64,000 nucleotides of DNA from Cycas panzhihuaensis (taxonomy: Eukaryota; Cycadophyta), in contig CM041465.1 of the NCBI GenBank assembly GCA_023213395.1, forward strand, positions 89,225,741-89,289,740, given 5' to 3'. Below the pieces are notes generated by a model that worked only from the letters and a program-made list of their open reading frames with translations, was not told where the DNA came from and did not search any database. This document shows positions 23,076-33,021 of the stretch, piece after piece. The number at the start of each line of letters is the position of its first letter. The first letter of the stretch is position 1. The translations under genes and the position numbers were made by a program.

Positions 23076-23710
23076 AAGGATCATATAATGACAGAGAACA
23101 TGATAGAGCATAATAACATAGTCAAAATATTATTGCATAAACACATACATCTTTTGTATTCAATCCATGATGAGTGAGTACATAGAAAATCTCCAAATGT
23201 AGGTGGTGTATAAAGACACTAGGGTTGCACACCCCTCCAAATATATAATTTGGGAGATGAGGGAAACTTCTTAATCCCTAGAATTCAAACAATATTAAAA
23301 TATTACATAACATAACTTAACTCAAATAAACTCAAATAAACTTAACCTTAGCTTATACTTACCTTCACATGTGAGCACCCATATATGTAAATTAGTGGGA
23401 GTGGGGTGTGTACTCTTGGGTGAAAGGTGGGATTGGGGTGATAATCATTAACCTAAACATTCTTTCCCTTAATGGTCATCATGAACAACTTTGTCTTCTC
23501 TTTAAAAATAAAATATGGAGTGAAAATAATGTCAACTTTAACCTACTCAAACTTGCAAGATATTGAGTTAAATTAAGAAAAACACACCTTCAAGTAGTAG
23601 TGCTCTGAATCAGGATTCCAACGAATCTTACAGTTTTAAAATCTAATTTTCGGTTGAGGAGATATAGTTGAAAAGGTAAGTAGTACTTTTTATATAAATA
23701 TGCTAAAAAA
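23076..23710 (+). mobile_element. unidentified 635-bp insertion with 9-bp target duplication
   Basis: Copies 2 and 3 are continuous here; copy 1 is interrupted between TAGTGGATG (23067-23075) and TAGTAGATG (23711-23719), an imperfect 9-bp direct repeat that occurs once in copy 3. The insert ends in six A residues. I see no terminal inverted repeats and no clear ORF. Nine-base duplications suit MULE transposons, while a terminal A-run suits a retroposed transcript or SINE. It is AT-rich and has no relative in the window. Confidence 0.62.
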
Positions 23711-23719
23711 TAGTAGATG

Positions 23720-24235
23720 GGATGACAAGTCTTGGATGGTCAAGAGAGGCTCATCAGGTAAGGAATCATCAACTAGAAGGTTCAAAGGGTTAGGGATGGG
23801 GGAATTGACTAGTTGCTTGGCAGCCATCACTCCTTTCTTTGATTTTGTATTAATGATTTTAAGGTTATATTCCTGAAGGAGGACGACCCATTTATTTGTC
23901 CTTCTCGTCAAGTCAGGCCAAGTCAAAAGGTACATCAAGGGATCATATTGCATGATCACATGAGTGGTATTCCTAAGAAAGTAATGCCTAAACTTCTTAA
24001 TCGCATGGACCAAGGCTAGGCATTCCTTTTTAGGGGGGAAATAGTTAAGCTCAGTTGCAACTAATGTGTGACTCATGAAATATATGGCACGCTCAATTCT
24101 TGAATTGTCTTCTTGGGCAAGCATGGCTCCTAAGGATACATTAGTGTCTGAGGTATAAAGGATGGATGGATGATCAAAGAGAGGGGGAACTAGGATCAAG
24201 GCATAAGCTAAGGCTTTTTTAATCTCTTAGAATGC
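23720..24235 (-). pseudogene. Tat pol RNase H (degenerate), copy 1
   Basis: This is the RNase H that follows RT. It reads ILYTSDTNVSLGAMLAQ, ERAIYFMSHTLVATELNY, PKKECLALVHAIKKFRHYF and then the connection segment LQEYNLKIINTKSKKG. The family motif YTDAS is YTSDT here; the first catalytic Asp is missing, as in copies 2 and 3. The frame is open for 169 codons, the longest intact piece of copy 1. Confidence 0.8.
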
Positions 24236-24269
24236 TTTGTGGACTTTAGTATACCATACAAATGGGGCC

Positions 24270-25290
24270 TCCTTCTTTAACAAGTTAGTTAGAGGCTTTG
24301 CATTTATGGCAATGTCTACCAGGAAATGCCTAAAGAAACCTAACTTACCAAAAAATGACTTGATTTGACATTGTATTTTGGGTAGGGATATGTCAAGAAT
24401 AGCTTTGATCTTGTCGAGGTCAATCTGGATCCCTTGTTTGGAGACAAGGAAGCCTAAGAGCCTAATACCTTATCAGTGGTCAGAGTGAATACGTATTTGA
24501 GTGGGTTCAAACTAATGTGGTATTTGTAACATTGTGTGAAGACAACACACAAATTCTTAGGGTGATGGGCTCTCTTGCGGGAGAGGCCTATCATGTCATA
24601 TATAAAAACCTTAAGAGTCTTATTTATGAGGTCGTGGAAGACAAATTGCATCACCCTTTGATATGTGGCACATGTATTCTTTAGTCCAAAAGGCATGGCC
24701 TTGTAGGCAAACATACCCCATAAAGAGGTTAAGGCTATTTTATGATGGTCTTCAGGAGATATTTATATATAGTTATATCCAGAGAAGCCATCCATTAAAG
24801 ACATGATTTCAAAACTAGTTATGTGATCGATGATTTGATCAATAAAGGGCAAAGGGAAGTTATCTATAGGGCATGCGTTATTTATATGTTAGAAGTCAAC
24901 ACAAATCTGGATCATCCCATTCATTTTGGAAAAGGGAATGATATTGGAAACCCACTTGGGTAGTTGATGGAAGTGATTAATCCTACATCTAGGAGCTTTT
25001 CTAGTTCTATTTTCACTGTGGCAGATAGTTTAAGATGAAGAGGCCACTACTTTTGTCATATGGGATAGGCGCTTGGAATGGTTGTGAGGTTGTGGGTGAT
25101 GATGGAGGGATCTATTCCTTTCATGTCTGAGTAGTCCCATGCAAAGATATCACAAAACTCCTAGAAAGGAAGGGTGTATTCCTCTATTTCCTTAGATGAA
25201 CATTCTAATATGACCTTTATGACCTTTCTAGGGGTAAGGGTGATATCTTTGGTTGCCCCCATGCACATGGCATTCCCCTCTTCAAAATGG
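24270..25290 (-). pseudogene. Tat reverse transcriptase, copy 1, decayed
   Basis: Begins near MCMGAT (25263) and passes DYSDMKGIDPSI, EKLLDVGLITSI, a broken middle, then AYKAMPFGLKNTCATYQRVMQFVFHDLINKTLKVF. The active-site motif reads FIYDM: the first Asp of the catalytic pair is Tyr (codon 24598-24600), whereas copies 2 and 3 keep FMDD and FIDD. Stops and frame changes are frequent. Confidence 0.83.
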
Positions 25291-25309
25291 AGGGGGGGCT
25301 AGTCAATAG

Positions 25310-26050
25310 AGGGAGGTAAAGGAGTGCTTGACTAATCTGGATCAATTTGGGATGACCTTAAGGCTAAGCTCTTCTGGAAAGTAAGCTTATGGTGACTAGT
25401 AAGGAGGTTAGGTATGGAACCTATGCTCTAACAGAGCCTCATCATTCTCAAAATAATCTATCTCATGGATTGTTTTGTTTAGAGGTGATGAGGAATGAGG
25501 AGCGATGGGCCCATAACAATCAACCCACCACTTGACATAATCAGGAGACTTCTTGGAAGAGTCAGAGGGCATCCTCCTATGTTATAGAACAAGAGGTTCC
25601 CTATCCTTATCATCTAAGGAAGATGATAAGGTGCATGGGGTAGATGACGAAGGAGCTCAAGAGTCCACGCATGAGATATGAGCCACCATGCATGATTCCT
25701 TAGATATGGTAGTAGTGCTAGGCTTGTCTATGGAAGGGGTTCTAGGTCAAGACTTAGAACTAAATGGATGATGAAGCAAGTGCTCCCTACAGATGTTTAG
25801 AAGGGATATAGGATGAGGAGGCTCCTCATCCTTGTTGTCAGACTCATGGTCACTCAGAACAATGAGGTACCCATTACTCCCTACACTAATAGGGGCAAAG
25901 TGGATGAGGTTAGAGGAGGAAGGGGAGGGCCCTTCCTCTGATTTAGAGGTACTAGGAATATCAATCATATAGTTGGAAGCATGGGTGGATAGGCCCTTAT
26001 TACCCTTTGTTGGGTTGCGAGCCACCTGATGAGTCTGATGCAATGGTCTA
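25310..26050 (-). pseudogene. protease-RT linker, copy 1
   Basis: This charged, Ser/Pro-rich segment (25747-26043 open: TSKSEEGPSPSSSNLIHFAP, DHESDNKDEEPPHPISLLN) is conserved in copies 2 and 3. No enzymatic domain is recognised. Confidence 0.6.
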
Positions 26051-26119
26051 GTGGGAGGAGGCTCCTAAGAAACAACTTTCATTCAGCCTTCATGGATGAA
26101 TTTTAGTTACCCCTGACAA

Positions 26120-26620
26120 GATAAATACATGGCTCCCATCTAGTCAATCCATGAGCATCCTAACAAGAGATTGTAGTCCATATCTACATTGAGGACTACA
26201 ATATCTACAGGGTTAGTTTTTCCCTCAAGGGTAAGGGGAATAAAGACAAATACCAAGGGCATCTTTTTGATATTGTTGTAGTCTCGACAACACCATGGAA
26301 CTAGCTCAAGAGCCACTATGTCCAACTCCTGCATTATGTGCAAGGGCATAACATTAACAAAAGAACTGTTGTCTACAATAGTTCTCCTAAGAGTACATTT
26401 CAGAGTATTAGTGGATATGGTGAAAGGATAGTGCCATTGGTGTTCTCTTTCACTTACCGAAAGGAGGTATTTAAGATCAAAGGTAATGAGAGGCTCCCGA
26501 TTTGGGGTGGCACCCAAAGCGTGAATGGGAGTATCAATCAATCCTAAAGCCTAAAGAAGGAGAGCACATTGCTTAGGGGAACTCCTTAAGACATCTATCA
26601 TGGACATCCCTGTTACCATA
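26120..26620 (-). pseudogene. Tat aspartic protease, copy 1
   Basis: Retroviral-type protease that cleaves the polyprotein. 26140-26541 is open and shows CTLRRTIVDNSSFVNVMPL (the catalytic DNGSS motif has become DNSSF), MQELDI, and the closing DMDYNLLLGCSWID. The catalytic Asp remains but the invariant Gly is lost, so activity is doubtful. Confidence 0.8.
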
Positions 26621-26999
26621 GTATGGAGCTCATTGACGATCGAGAAGGATTTCCCTTTCCTAATATGTTGAGGAAGGGCCCTTCAGAAGTCATAATGACC
26701 CAAGCAGACATAAATGGTCTTGGGGAGTGCAAGAATCTTAGAAGGTAGAGTATCTGTAGAAAAGTCTGATTGAGAAGAGGAGGCCCCAATTGCCTCTTTG
26801 GCATCTTAGGACTTGGTGATAATGTACAAAGGGGTTGTCTCAAGCATCTGGATGACTCTCTTTCCTTTGTTATGGGATTGAGAGGGTGAGGAGGTTCGAT
26901 AGTAGGAACTAGAAGGAGAGGATGAATTTCCTACACCCTTTTCTTTTGCTTGTATGGAAGAGAGGTTAGGAGATTGTCCCCTATTCTAAGTGTGTTAAT

Positions 27000-29190
27000 C
27001 TCATTTCTGATGTTTAGGGAAGGGATCCCTATGGATAGGTTGGTCTAAATTGGGCTTAGATGCCTATTTAGGAGAGGAGTCATGAGGTAGGGCAAGTTTG
27101 GGATACTATAGTAGACACTACAAGGCCACATAGAAGCACTCACCATGAATGGAACACCACTACTTATCCAAGGAAGGTTTGGTCTTCCTAGTTTGGGAGG
27201 AGTTGGTGTTTCTATTTCTAGGAGGTGTAGCTTGAGGGGCCTGATAGATAGGTCTATGGGAGTCTAAAGGTAAAGAAGGAGTTTAGAGTTTAAGATCCTT
27301 CATTGTACGTTCGATGGAACATATAGTAGAAGTTAAAGGATTTAGGATCTTCTTCATTGAATGGATAGAAGACTTTTGTGGTTGTTAGGATCTTAGGTCG
27401 TGTGATGGAGGGGGTGCCTCTCATTATTGTGATGGTTTAAGAGGTTTCTTGAGAACTGCTTAGATATCAATGGCCTTGAGTGCTAAGCCTTTAGCTATGG
27501 TAGAGTCACATATTGTTGCCTCCATTTTGAGGACTTTAACATAGACCTCAAGATGAAGGGCATTCACGAAAAGGTCCCTTCTTTAATTCTTTAGGCAATA
27601 TAGCCTTTGTGGAATGCAGAAGGTCATGCAAGCATCTCACGAAGTCATGATTCATTTCATCGTGACCTTTATTGAGTGAATGTATGGCTTTCATTCCACT
27701 CTTGAAAGGATGAGCTATGTCAAAATAGTTAACAAATTCATCCACAAGCTATTAGAAAGAATGGATGGAATGAGCATAAAGATGGTAAAACCACTTGAGT
27801 GCATCTCCTTGCAAAGAATGTGGAAAGAATTTCATTGGTTGTAGGCCCAATAACTAATACATATTATGGAAAAGCTCTTGACATGCTTGGTTAGATCCTG
27901 TGATAAGGCCCCATTAAATTTAGGTACCTCAGGGGGATGAGGTGGTAGGTTTATCCTAAGTGCCTCAATAGATAAAGGGGTCAACCTATAGTTAACAAAA
28001 GGGCAAACTCTTAGTTGAGCTAATGTGTTAACAAAAAAAGGAGGAGGCAGGTGTGGATACCCAAATCCTCCTTGAGAGGTTTGACTATAAGAGGGATATG
28101 GGTTCCTTCCTGCTTGGTTGGAAGGAACCATTCCTATGAGAGAGGGAGTTGAAAAGGAGGTAAGTGGACAAGAGGGGCCCACTCCTCCTTAAGAGGAGAC
28201 TTAGGAAAAGAGCCTCGAGGAGGGGTAAACCCTCTTTACAAAGGAGTTATGTGCAATATTACATAAAAAGATAGAAGAGACAGGTGTGGAATGGGATTTT
28301 TCTCATATGGGCCACCTATGGGAGGTGTAACACTATATGGGTGGAGAGAATCCACCCTATAGATAGGAAGGGAATTTCCTTTTCCTTACCCCCATGGTTG
28401 GGATGTGTATCCTAGGGGTCGGTAGAAGGAAGGATCTTTGGATTATGATTAAGAGCACACAAGGATAGATCTCATGTGGCCTGAAGAAGGAGGGCATGAG
28501 GGTCCCCTAGGTCGAGTGATAGGGGCATGAATGACAGTTGGTTGGGGTATGGTTGCCTGACTAGTAGGAGGTATGCTCAACTTAATTTGAGAGGTAAGGA
28601 TACCTTAGATAGTCCCTAGGTATGAGGGACACATTGAGAAGTAGAAATAATAGGGGATGGCCCTATTGTAGACATTAATATAGATTGGGAAGAATAAGGA
28701 GGTACAGATAAAGAAGGAGGCACCATATTACAGAGGATGCTTTCCAACCACTTTGGAGGCAGTTGAATGCTTACAGCCTAGAAGCATTGTTGCAACACTT
28801 CTACAACATCTACGGGAGGTGTTCCCACTTACTCATATGAGGTGGAAGATTCCTCATATGAAGTGGACCCCACAGGTAGATCCTCATGGGTATTCTCATT
28901 GAGGTGGTGATACCCCATGGAAGATGACACAACCATATCGTGCATGGGGAGATGATAGAAATCTGAGTGTTCTTGGTCACTCGGATAAAAGATAAGTTCA
29001 TTACCCTCTTGGGTAGGACCCTGAAATGAAGTTGAGGTTTATGGCTGGGTCTTAGAAACATAAGCATGATATGCCCATTCTGAGGGATACCCCTCCATGT
29101 CTGATTCAAATCAGACAAGGGAAGGGAGGAATAAAGATATTCTTCCAAAGTGGGATGGAGACCTCGTAGATGATAAGAAAACCATCGCAT
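27000..29190 (-). pseudogene. gag: Tat gag, copy 1, decayed
   Basis: The start is the ATG at 29190 (MRWFSYHLRGLHP), aligned with MRCFSRHLRGLPP of copy 2. A Pro-rich middle follows, then the Retrotrans_gag core (27832-28182: LSIEALRINLPPHPPEVPKF; 27548-27745: FVNYFDIAHPFKSGMKAI and LHDLLHSTKAILPKELKKG). A knuckle near 27130-27180 reads WCSIHGECFY, with the second His of the CHHC motif now Tyr. Frames change several times. Confidence 0.8.
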
Positions 29191-29355
29191 TCAAGTTCCA
29201 CCTAAAACTTTAGAAGAGGCAAGGATAAAAGCAAAGCAAAGATGTTGGGGATTGCCCAATAAATCCAAAAGGAATAAACCAAAGGAGAAGGGTAATGCTA
29301 ACACAAGGGAAATCAGAATGTTCCCTTACTGGAATTTCCCCAGTATGCTCCATAG
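29191..29355 (-). promoter_or_regulatory. leader and primer-site region, Tat copy 1
   Basis: This short non-coding leader lies between LTR and gag. 29313-29355 is conserved with 46872-46902 of copy 2 (shared CTTACTGG and CCCCAGTATG). The primer site must lie here; a minus-strand TGGGGA motif is a candidate, but I cannot assign the tRNA. Confidence 0.55.
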
Positions 29356-31299
29356 TGGAAGCATGTCTCTGGGGGGTTACTATGGATAAGAGAACCTAAG
29401 CCAACATTATAACTATAACAAGGGCTTAAGGGTCTCAGAAGAGAGGATAGGTCACCCTCAAAGGGTGTCCATGCATCAGAATGCAAGTTTGAGGACCCAT
29501 GAATATCACTTAAGACTTTCCCCTTTAAATGACTACCTTCCTAAATTTAGATTAGGAAAGAGTATCCTTGAGTTATTGAGTAGCCACAGAGGGGCTCTCT
29601 TACCCTTAAGGTGAAAGAGAGGAGAGGAAAGGCCTCCTTTTGAGGAGGAGGTAAGAAGATGATGACTCCTTGTATGGACAATGTGAATAATGATAAATGG
29701 TTTGAGAAGGGAAGTATGGGTAAGAGTTTGGAGAGCATTAAAAAATTCACAAAAGTTATGAAAGTTACAAAAGTTGCAAAAGGGAATGGTGAGGGAAAAG
29801 CATAATAGTTAACCAAGCATAGAATGCATATATGCTTAGAGAGTAAAAGGTGAATGTCCCAAATATCACAAGGTTGCCAACATGTATGGATCACACCCTG
29901 TAAGGTTTGCTATCATGAGTAGCAAGCAAGGAACATAAGAGGTTTAGGAAGAAGGGGTTGCCCTAGGAGAGGTGACTATGGGAGTCAGAACTCCAGTCAT
30001 ATATACCTCTTTTACCTTCCCAAACTATCCAAAACCCAGCCTACTATTAACTAGTAGAAACCCAGGGATGGACCAATGACAGTAAAGTAGGAGGAAAGGG
30101 TTTTCCTCTCTTTTGCCCAATAAATATTAGAGAAAATAGGTAAAAAGGGACAAGCAAATGGATAAAATCAAGAGCAAAATGGATTTAAGGGAAAAAGAAT
30201 AGAAGGCAACCTGTTTTCAATGATTAAAACTTGTTCAAATTAGAAATTACCTTGCTACCAAGATAGGTGGTTCCTAAAAACCTATTTTCCTTGGAGATGT
30301 AGGCCCTTTTGGAGGAGGAAAGAGCCTTCAATTCAAGAGGACAAGTTGTTGTTGCTTGGCTGAGCATAAGAGGAGAATGATCTCACTGAGAAGGGCCTGG
30401 TTCAGTCTTGTAACTTAGGGTTTTACCCTTATAGAACTTGGAGCAAGAGAAAGAGAGTAGGAGAAGAGAGCTTTTTTTTTTTTGTGAGATAGGTAGAATG
30501 AGTTCAAAATTGGGTTTTTAAGAGAGCTATTTTTCATTTATGAGAGAGATAGAATGAGTTCAAAATTGGGTTTTCATGTTTCCATTAGGTTTTTGGAGAG
30601 GTAAGGGTTTAGTTTAGGCAGGAAAAGCATCTCTGCCACGTGTCAGATTCATAATAAATGTGTATCTGGCCATTCTCTGGTTGTGACAACTAATGAACAA
30701 TCACCCCATAACAAACTTCATGGCACTGCAATTATTGATGCCGTATCACGAATATTGACACAATGTAAAGAAAACAAGGAGACAAATAAAAAATAACCTA
30801 AAGAATCCCAAAAATATAAATCTCAGGGTATAAATGTAGGGTTTGATAGACTGGTAATGGTCTTTTAAGGGCTTTAGGCAGTGGTTAGGCTTCCTAAATG
30901 TGTAATGAGGGTGAAAACTAAGCATTAATAATGATATAAAAGTGTGTTGATGAACACACAAGTTGGGACCCACCCTAGGGGGACATATAACAAGCTAGGA
31001 ATGAGTCAAGGCGGGCTATGGGGCCCCATGCGTACCCATAAACTCTAAGAAGGTGTCTCTTGGAGCTATATAGTACCATAGGATTATGGTCCTAGGTCAT
31101 CATAGGCTGTATTACAGTCACAGGAAAGAAGTAGGTAAGCAAAATAGATATATGAACAATCTATATAACCATGTCACATCACTAAAATCATAAACACATC
31201 TCATCATGACATCAAAGTAAACAGGGTAAGAGGTGAGGATGTATACCTATACTTACTTGATTGGTACTTCTCCTACCCATTCCTAGTAGTTGGAAAACA
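29356..31299 (-). repeat. shared Tat LTR: 5' LTR of copy 1 and 3' LTR of copy 3 (1944 bp)
   Basis: Plus-strand ends are TGGAAGCATGTC and AGTTGGAAAACA. On its left lies the primer-site leader and gag of copy 1; on its right lies the polypurine tract of copy 3, with no flanking DNA or second LTR between the units. Relative to the left LTR it lacks about 1.29 kb (junction near 29675) and carries a 56-bp tandem duplication (30465-30520 and 30521-30576). Confidence 0.85.
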
Positions 31300-31839
31300 C
31301 TGCCCCCTTAGCAATAGAACCTCCTTGCTTGATAGCATTTGATGATGGTGAATGCTATCAACACAAAAAGACTTAGTAGTGTCTATCTGTACAAGTGTAT
31401 CATCATCCAAGGGGAGTGGTGAATGTCGTGACAGATCACAAGGGTGGAGGTAGAGACGAAGCAGCAAGGGGGTTGCCCATGCATCATCCTAAGAGTGTAG
31501 TATGAAGGAAAGAAGGGATGGGAGACTGCCCCTATCACCCGTATGTGTAATTTGAGTACTATGTCGAGTTGTGAACATAGTCAACAAGTGGATATAAACC
31601 AAAAATCTATATATATAAAGAGTTAATAAATAAAAGCATCATGCCATGGATGGTACGAGAGTATAACAAAGAATCAAACTTGTGGTCACTATAGTTTAAC
31701 CTCATTAGTGGGCTACTTTTGGAGGTATGAGGATAGTTACAATGAAGAATAGATGGTGATCCAAAAGTCTGTATGACGAGCCAACCTGTTAGGTTACCTA
31801 GGATGGCTCATCCAAGAGGGGGAGAGGATGCTTAAAGAT
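31300..31839 (-). other. polypurine tract and 3' spacer, Tat copy 3
   Basis: Plus strand CTGCCCCCTTAG (31300-31311), i.e. minus CTAAGGGGGCAG, directly abuts the LTR. The remainder is non-coding and matches 16815-17344. Confidence 0.72.
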
Positions 31840-32211
31840 GTAGCAGATGAGCCCATCTGCCTCAACATTCAGATCTTGAGGAATGTGCTCAATATCCACA
31901 AAGGAGAAGTGGGATAACAACAACCTAGTTGTCAATGTGAGGGACCTCAATCATGGGCAACAAAACTGGTAAACCTGGGTTAGTTATGACATGACGATCT
32001 AAGAGTAACAATGAAGGATGATGGGGCCATGATAAAAGCAGAGTACATTAATGAGAGCTTCGATAAAAGTTATGTATTCAGCCTCATTATTCATAGCCTT
32101 AGGTAAGTAGACTGTAGAGTACATGTAGTCATTTTTAGAGGGGTCATAGAGGATCCACATGGTTGCAAAAGACCTAAGATTACCGTAACTACCACCATTA
32201 GTTAAAATGAG
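31840..32211 (-). pseudogene. second (archaeal-type) RNase H, Tat copy 3
   Basis: Reads LILTNGGSYGNLRSF (first Asp now Asn), MNNEAEYI (Glu kept), then LHCYS where the third catalytic residue Asp is Tyr, and a closing part of the type HIPRDLN..ADELI, decayed. Position and order match copies 1 and 2. Confidence 0.75.
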
Positions 32212-32716
32212 TAGAACTATAATGAGAAGAGAGGAGTTGAGATTGAATCATAAAGAATGAATGGATGTATTAAGCATGAAAGTATAGGAGAGCCCTCGGG
32301 ATATGCCACTAAGCTTGCAGAAGGCCTACCTAGCAGAAGGGTGAGAACAAGCTAGTAAACATGCTCCTTTGATGCTCCTAGGGGTCATAAAAGGGCCAAT
32401 GAAGGCTTAGAAGGGAGGAGGAGCTCTCACTAGGATCCTCAAGGGCTCAAACAGATGGTAAAAATGGATTCAAGACACTGAAACAAGCTAAAGGAGTATA
32501 AATACGAGTATGTTTCAAAGGGGCACAAAAATCGAGATGAATGAGCCTTCAAGAAGTTAAGGGGGTTCATCATAAATACACAGAAAAGGGTAAATAGGAG
32601 GCTCTAGGAGTAGAACATGGGCTAGACCTTGAAGATAAAGAGAGTAGGGGTAAAAAGCTAATCTTAAGGGCTATCACATCAAAGAAAATAGAGGTGGCAG
32701 CCTAGGAAGTCTTCTA
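32212..32716. other. spacer between second RNase H and antisense promoter, copy 3
   Basis: Homologous to 17714-18276 and 36343-36862; no convincing ORF. Confidence 0.45.
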
Positions 32717-32724
32717 AATAAAAG
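32717..32724 (+). promoter_or_regulatory. TATA-like box of the antisense gene, copy 3
   Basis: AATAAAAG lies 163 bp before the first-exon ATG at 32887, the same offset as in copy 1 and almost that of copy 2. Confidence 0.48.
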
Positions 32725-32886
32725 GGGTAAGGAGGCGAGAATGGATTTCATTTTCGTGGGCCCCTCATGTGATCTGAAGCTCTTCTACTTGAACAACAAG
32801 GCTTTACTACCCTACATGAGCATACACTGGGAGATACAACTATTGGATCGAGATAAGGATATAACCATTGGAACTAGGATGATGAG

Positions 32887-33021
32887 ATGATGGCTATTAG
32901 GCCAGACCTAGTAAGTGGATCTTGCCCTAAGCTTTTCATTTTACCATTTTAATTTAATATTATTTTTTATAAATTTTGACCCCATAAGGGCTATGGGGAC
33001 TCCCTAGAGCTCATTGGAGGC
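32887..33021 (+). pseudogene. antisense gene exon 1 and start of intron 1, Tat copy 3
   Basis: ATG at 32887 opens a 24-nt coding exon that ends at a perfect donor GTAAGT (32911), equivalent to GTGAGT in copies 1 and 2. The intron continues to 33021, where copy 2 has inserted, then through 49435-49621 and 54781-54996. Adding those pieces gives 514 bp, close to 493 and 492 in the other copies. Confidence 0.6.
33017..33021. repeat. target site duplication of Tat copy 2, left (GAGGC)
   Basis: GAGGC here and at 49430-49434 flanks the 16.4-kb element; both lie in sequence that reads on as copy 3. Confidence 0.9.

Larger units (their letters stand above)
13671..31299 (-). mobile_element. Tat-lineage Ty3/gypsy element, copy 1 (left unit of the complex)
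   Basis: On the minus strand: 5' LTR 31299-29356 (shared with copy 3), leader, gag, protease, RT, RNase H, integrase, antisense gene, second RNase H, polypurine tract, 3' LTR 16802-13671. Both LTRs end in the family termini and the internal order equals that of the complete copy 2. A 635-bp foreign insertion (23076-23710) lies between RNase H and integrase. All coding parts are broken. The Tat assignment rests on size, CHHC Gag knuckle, extra ORF and extra RNase H. Confidence 0.88.
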
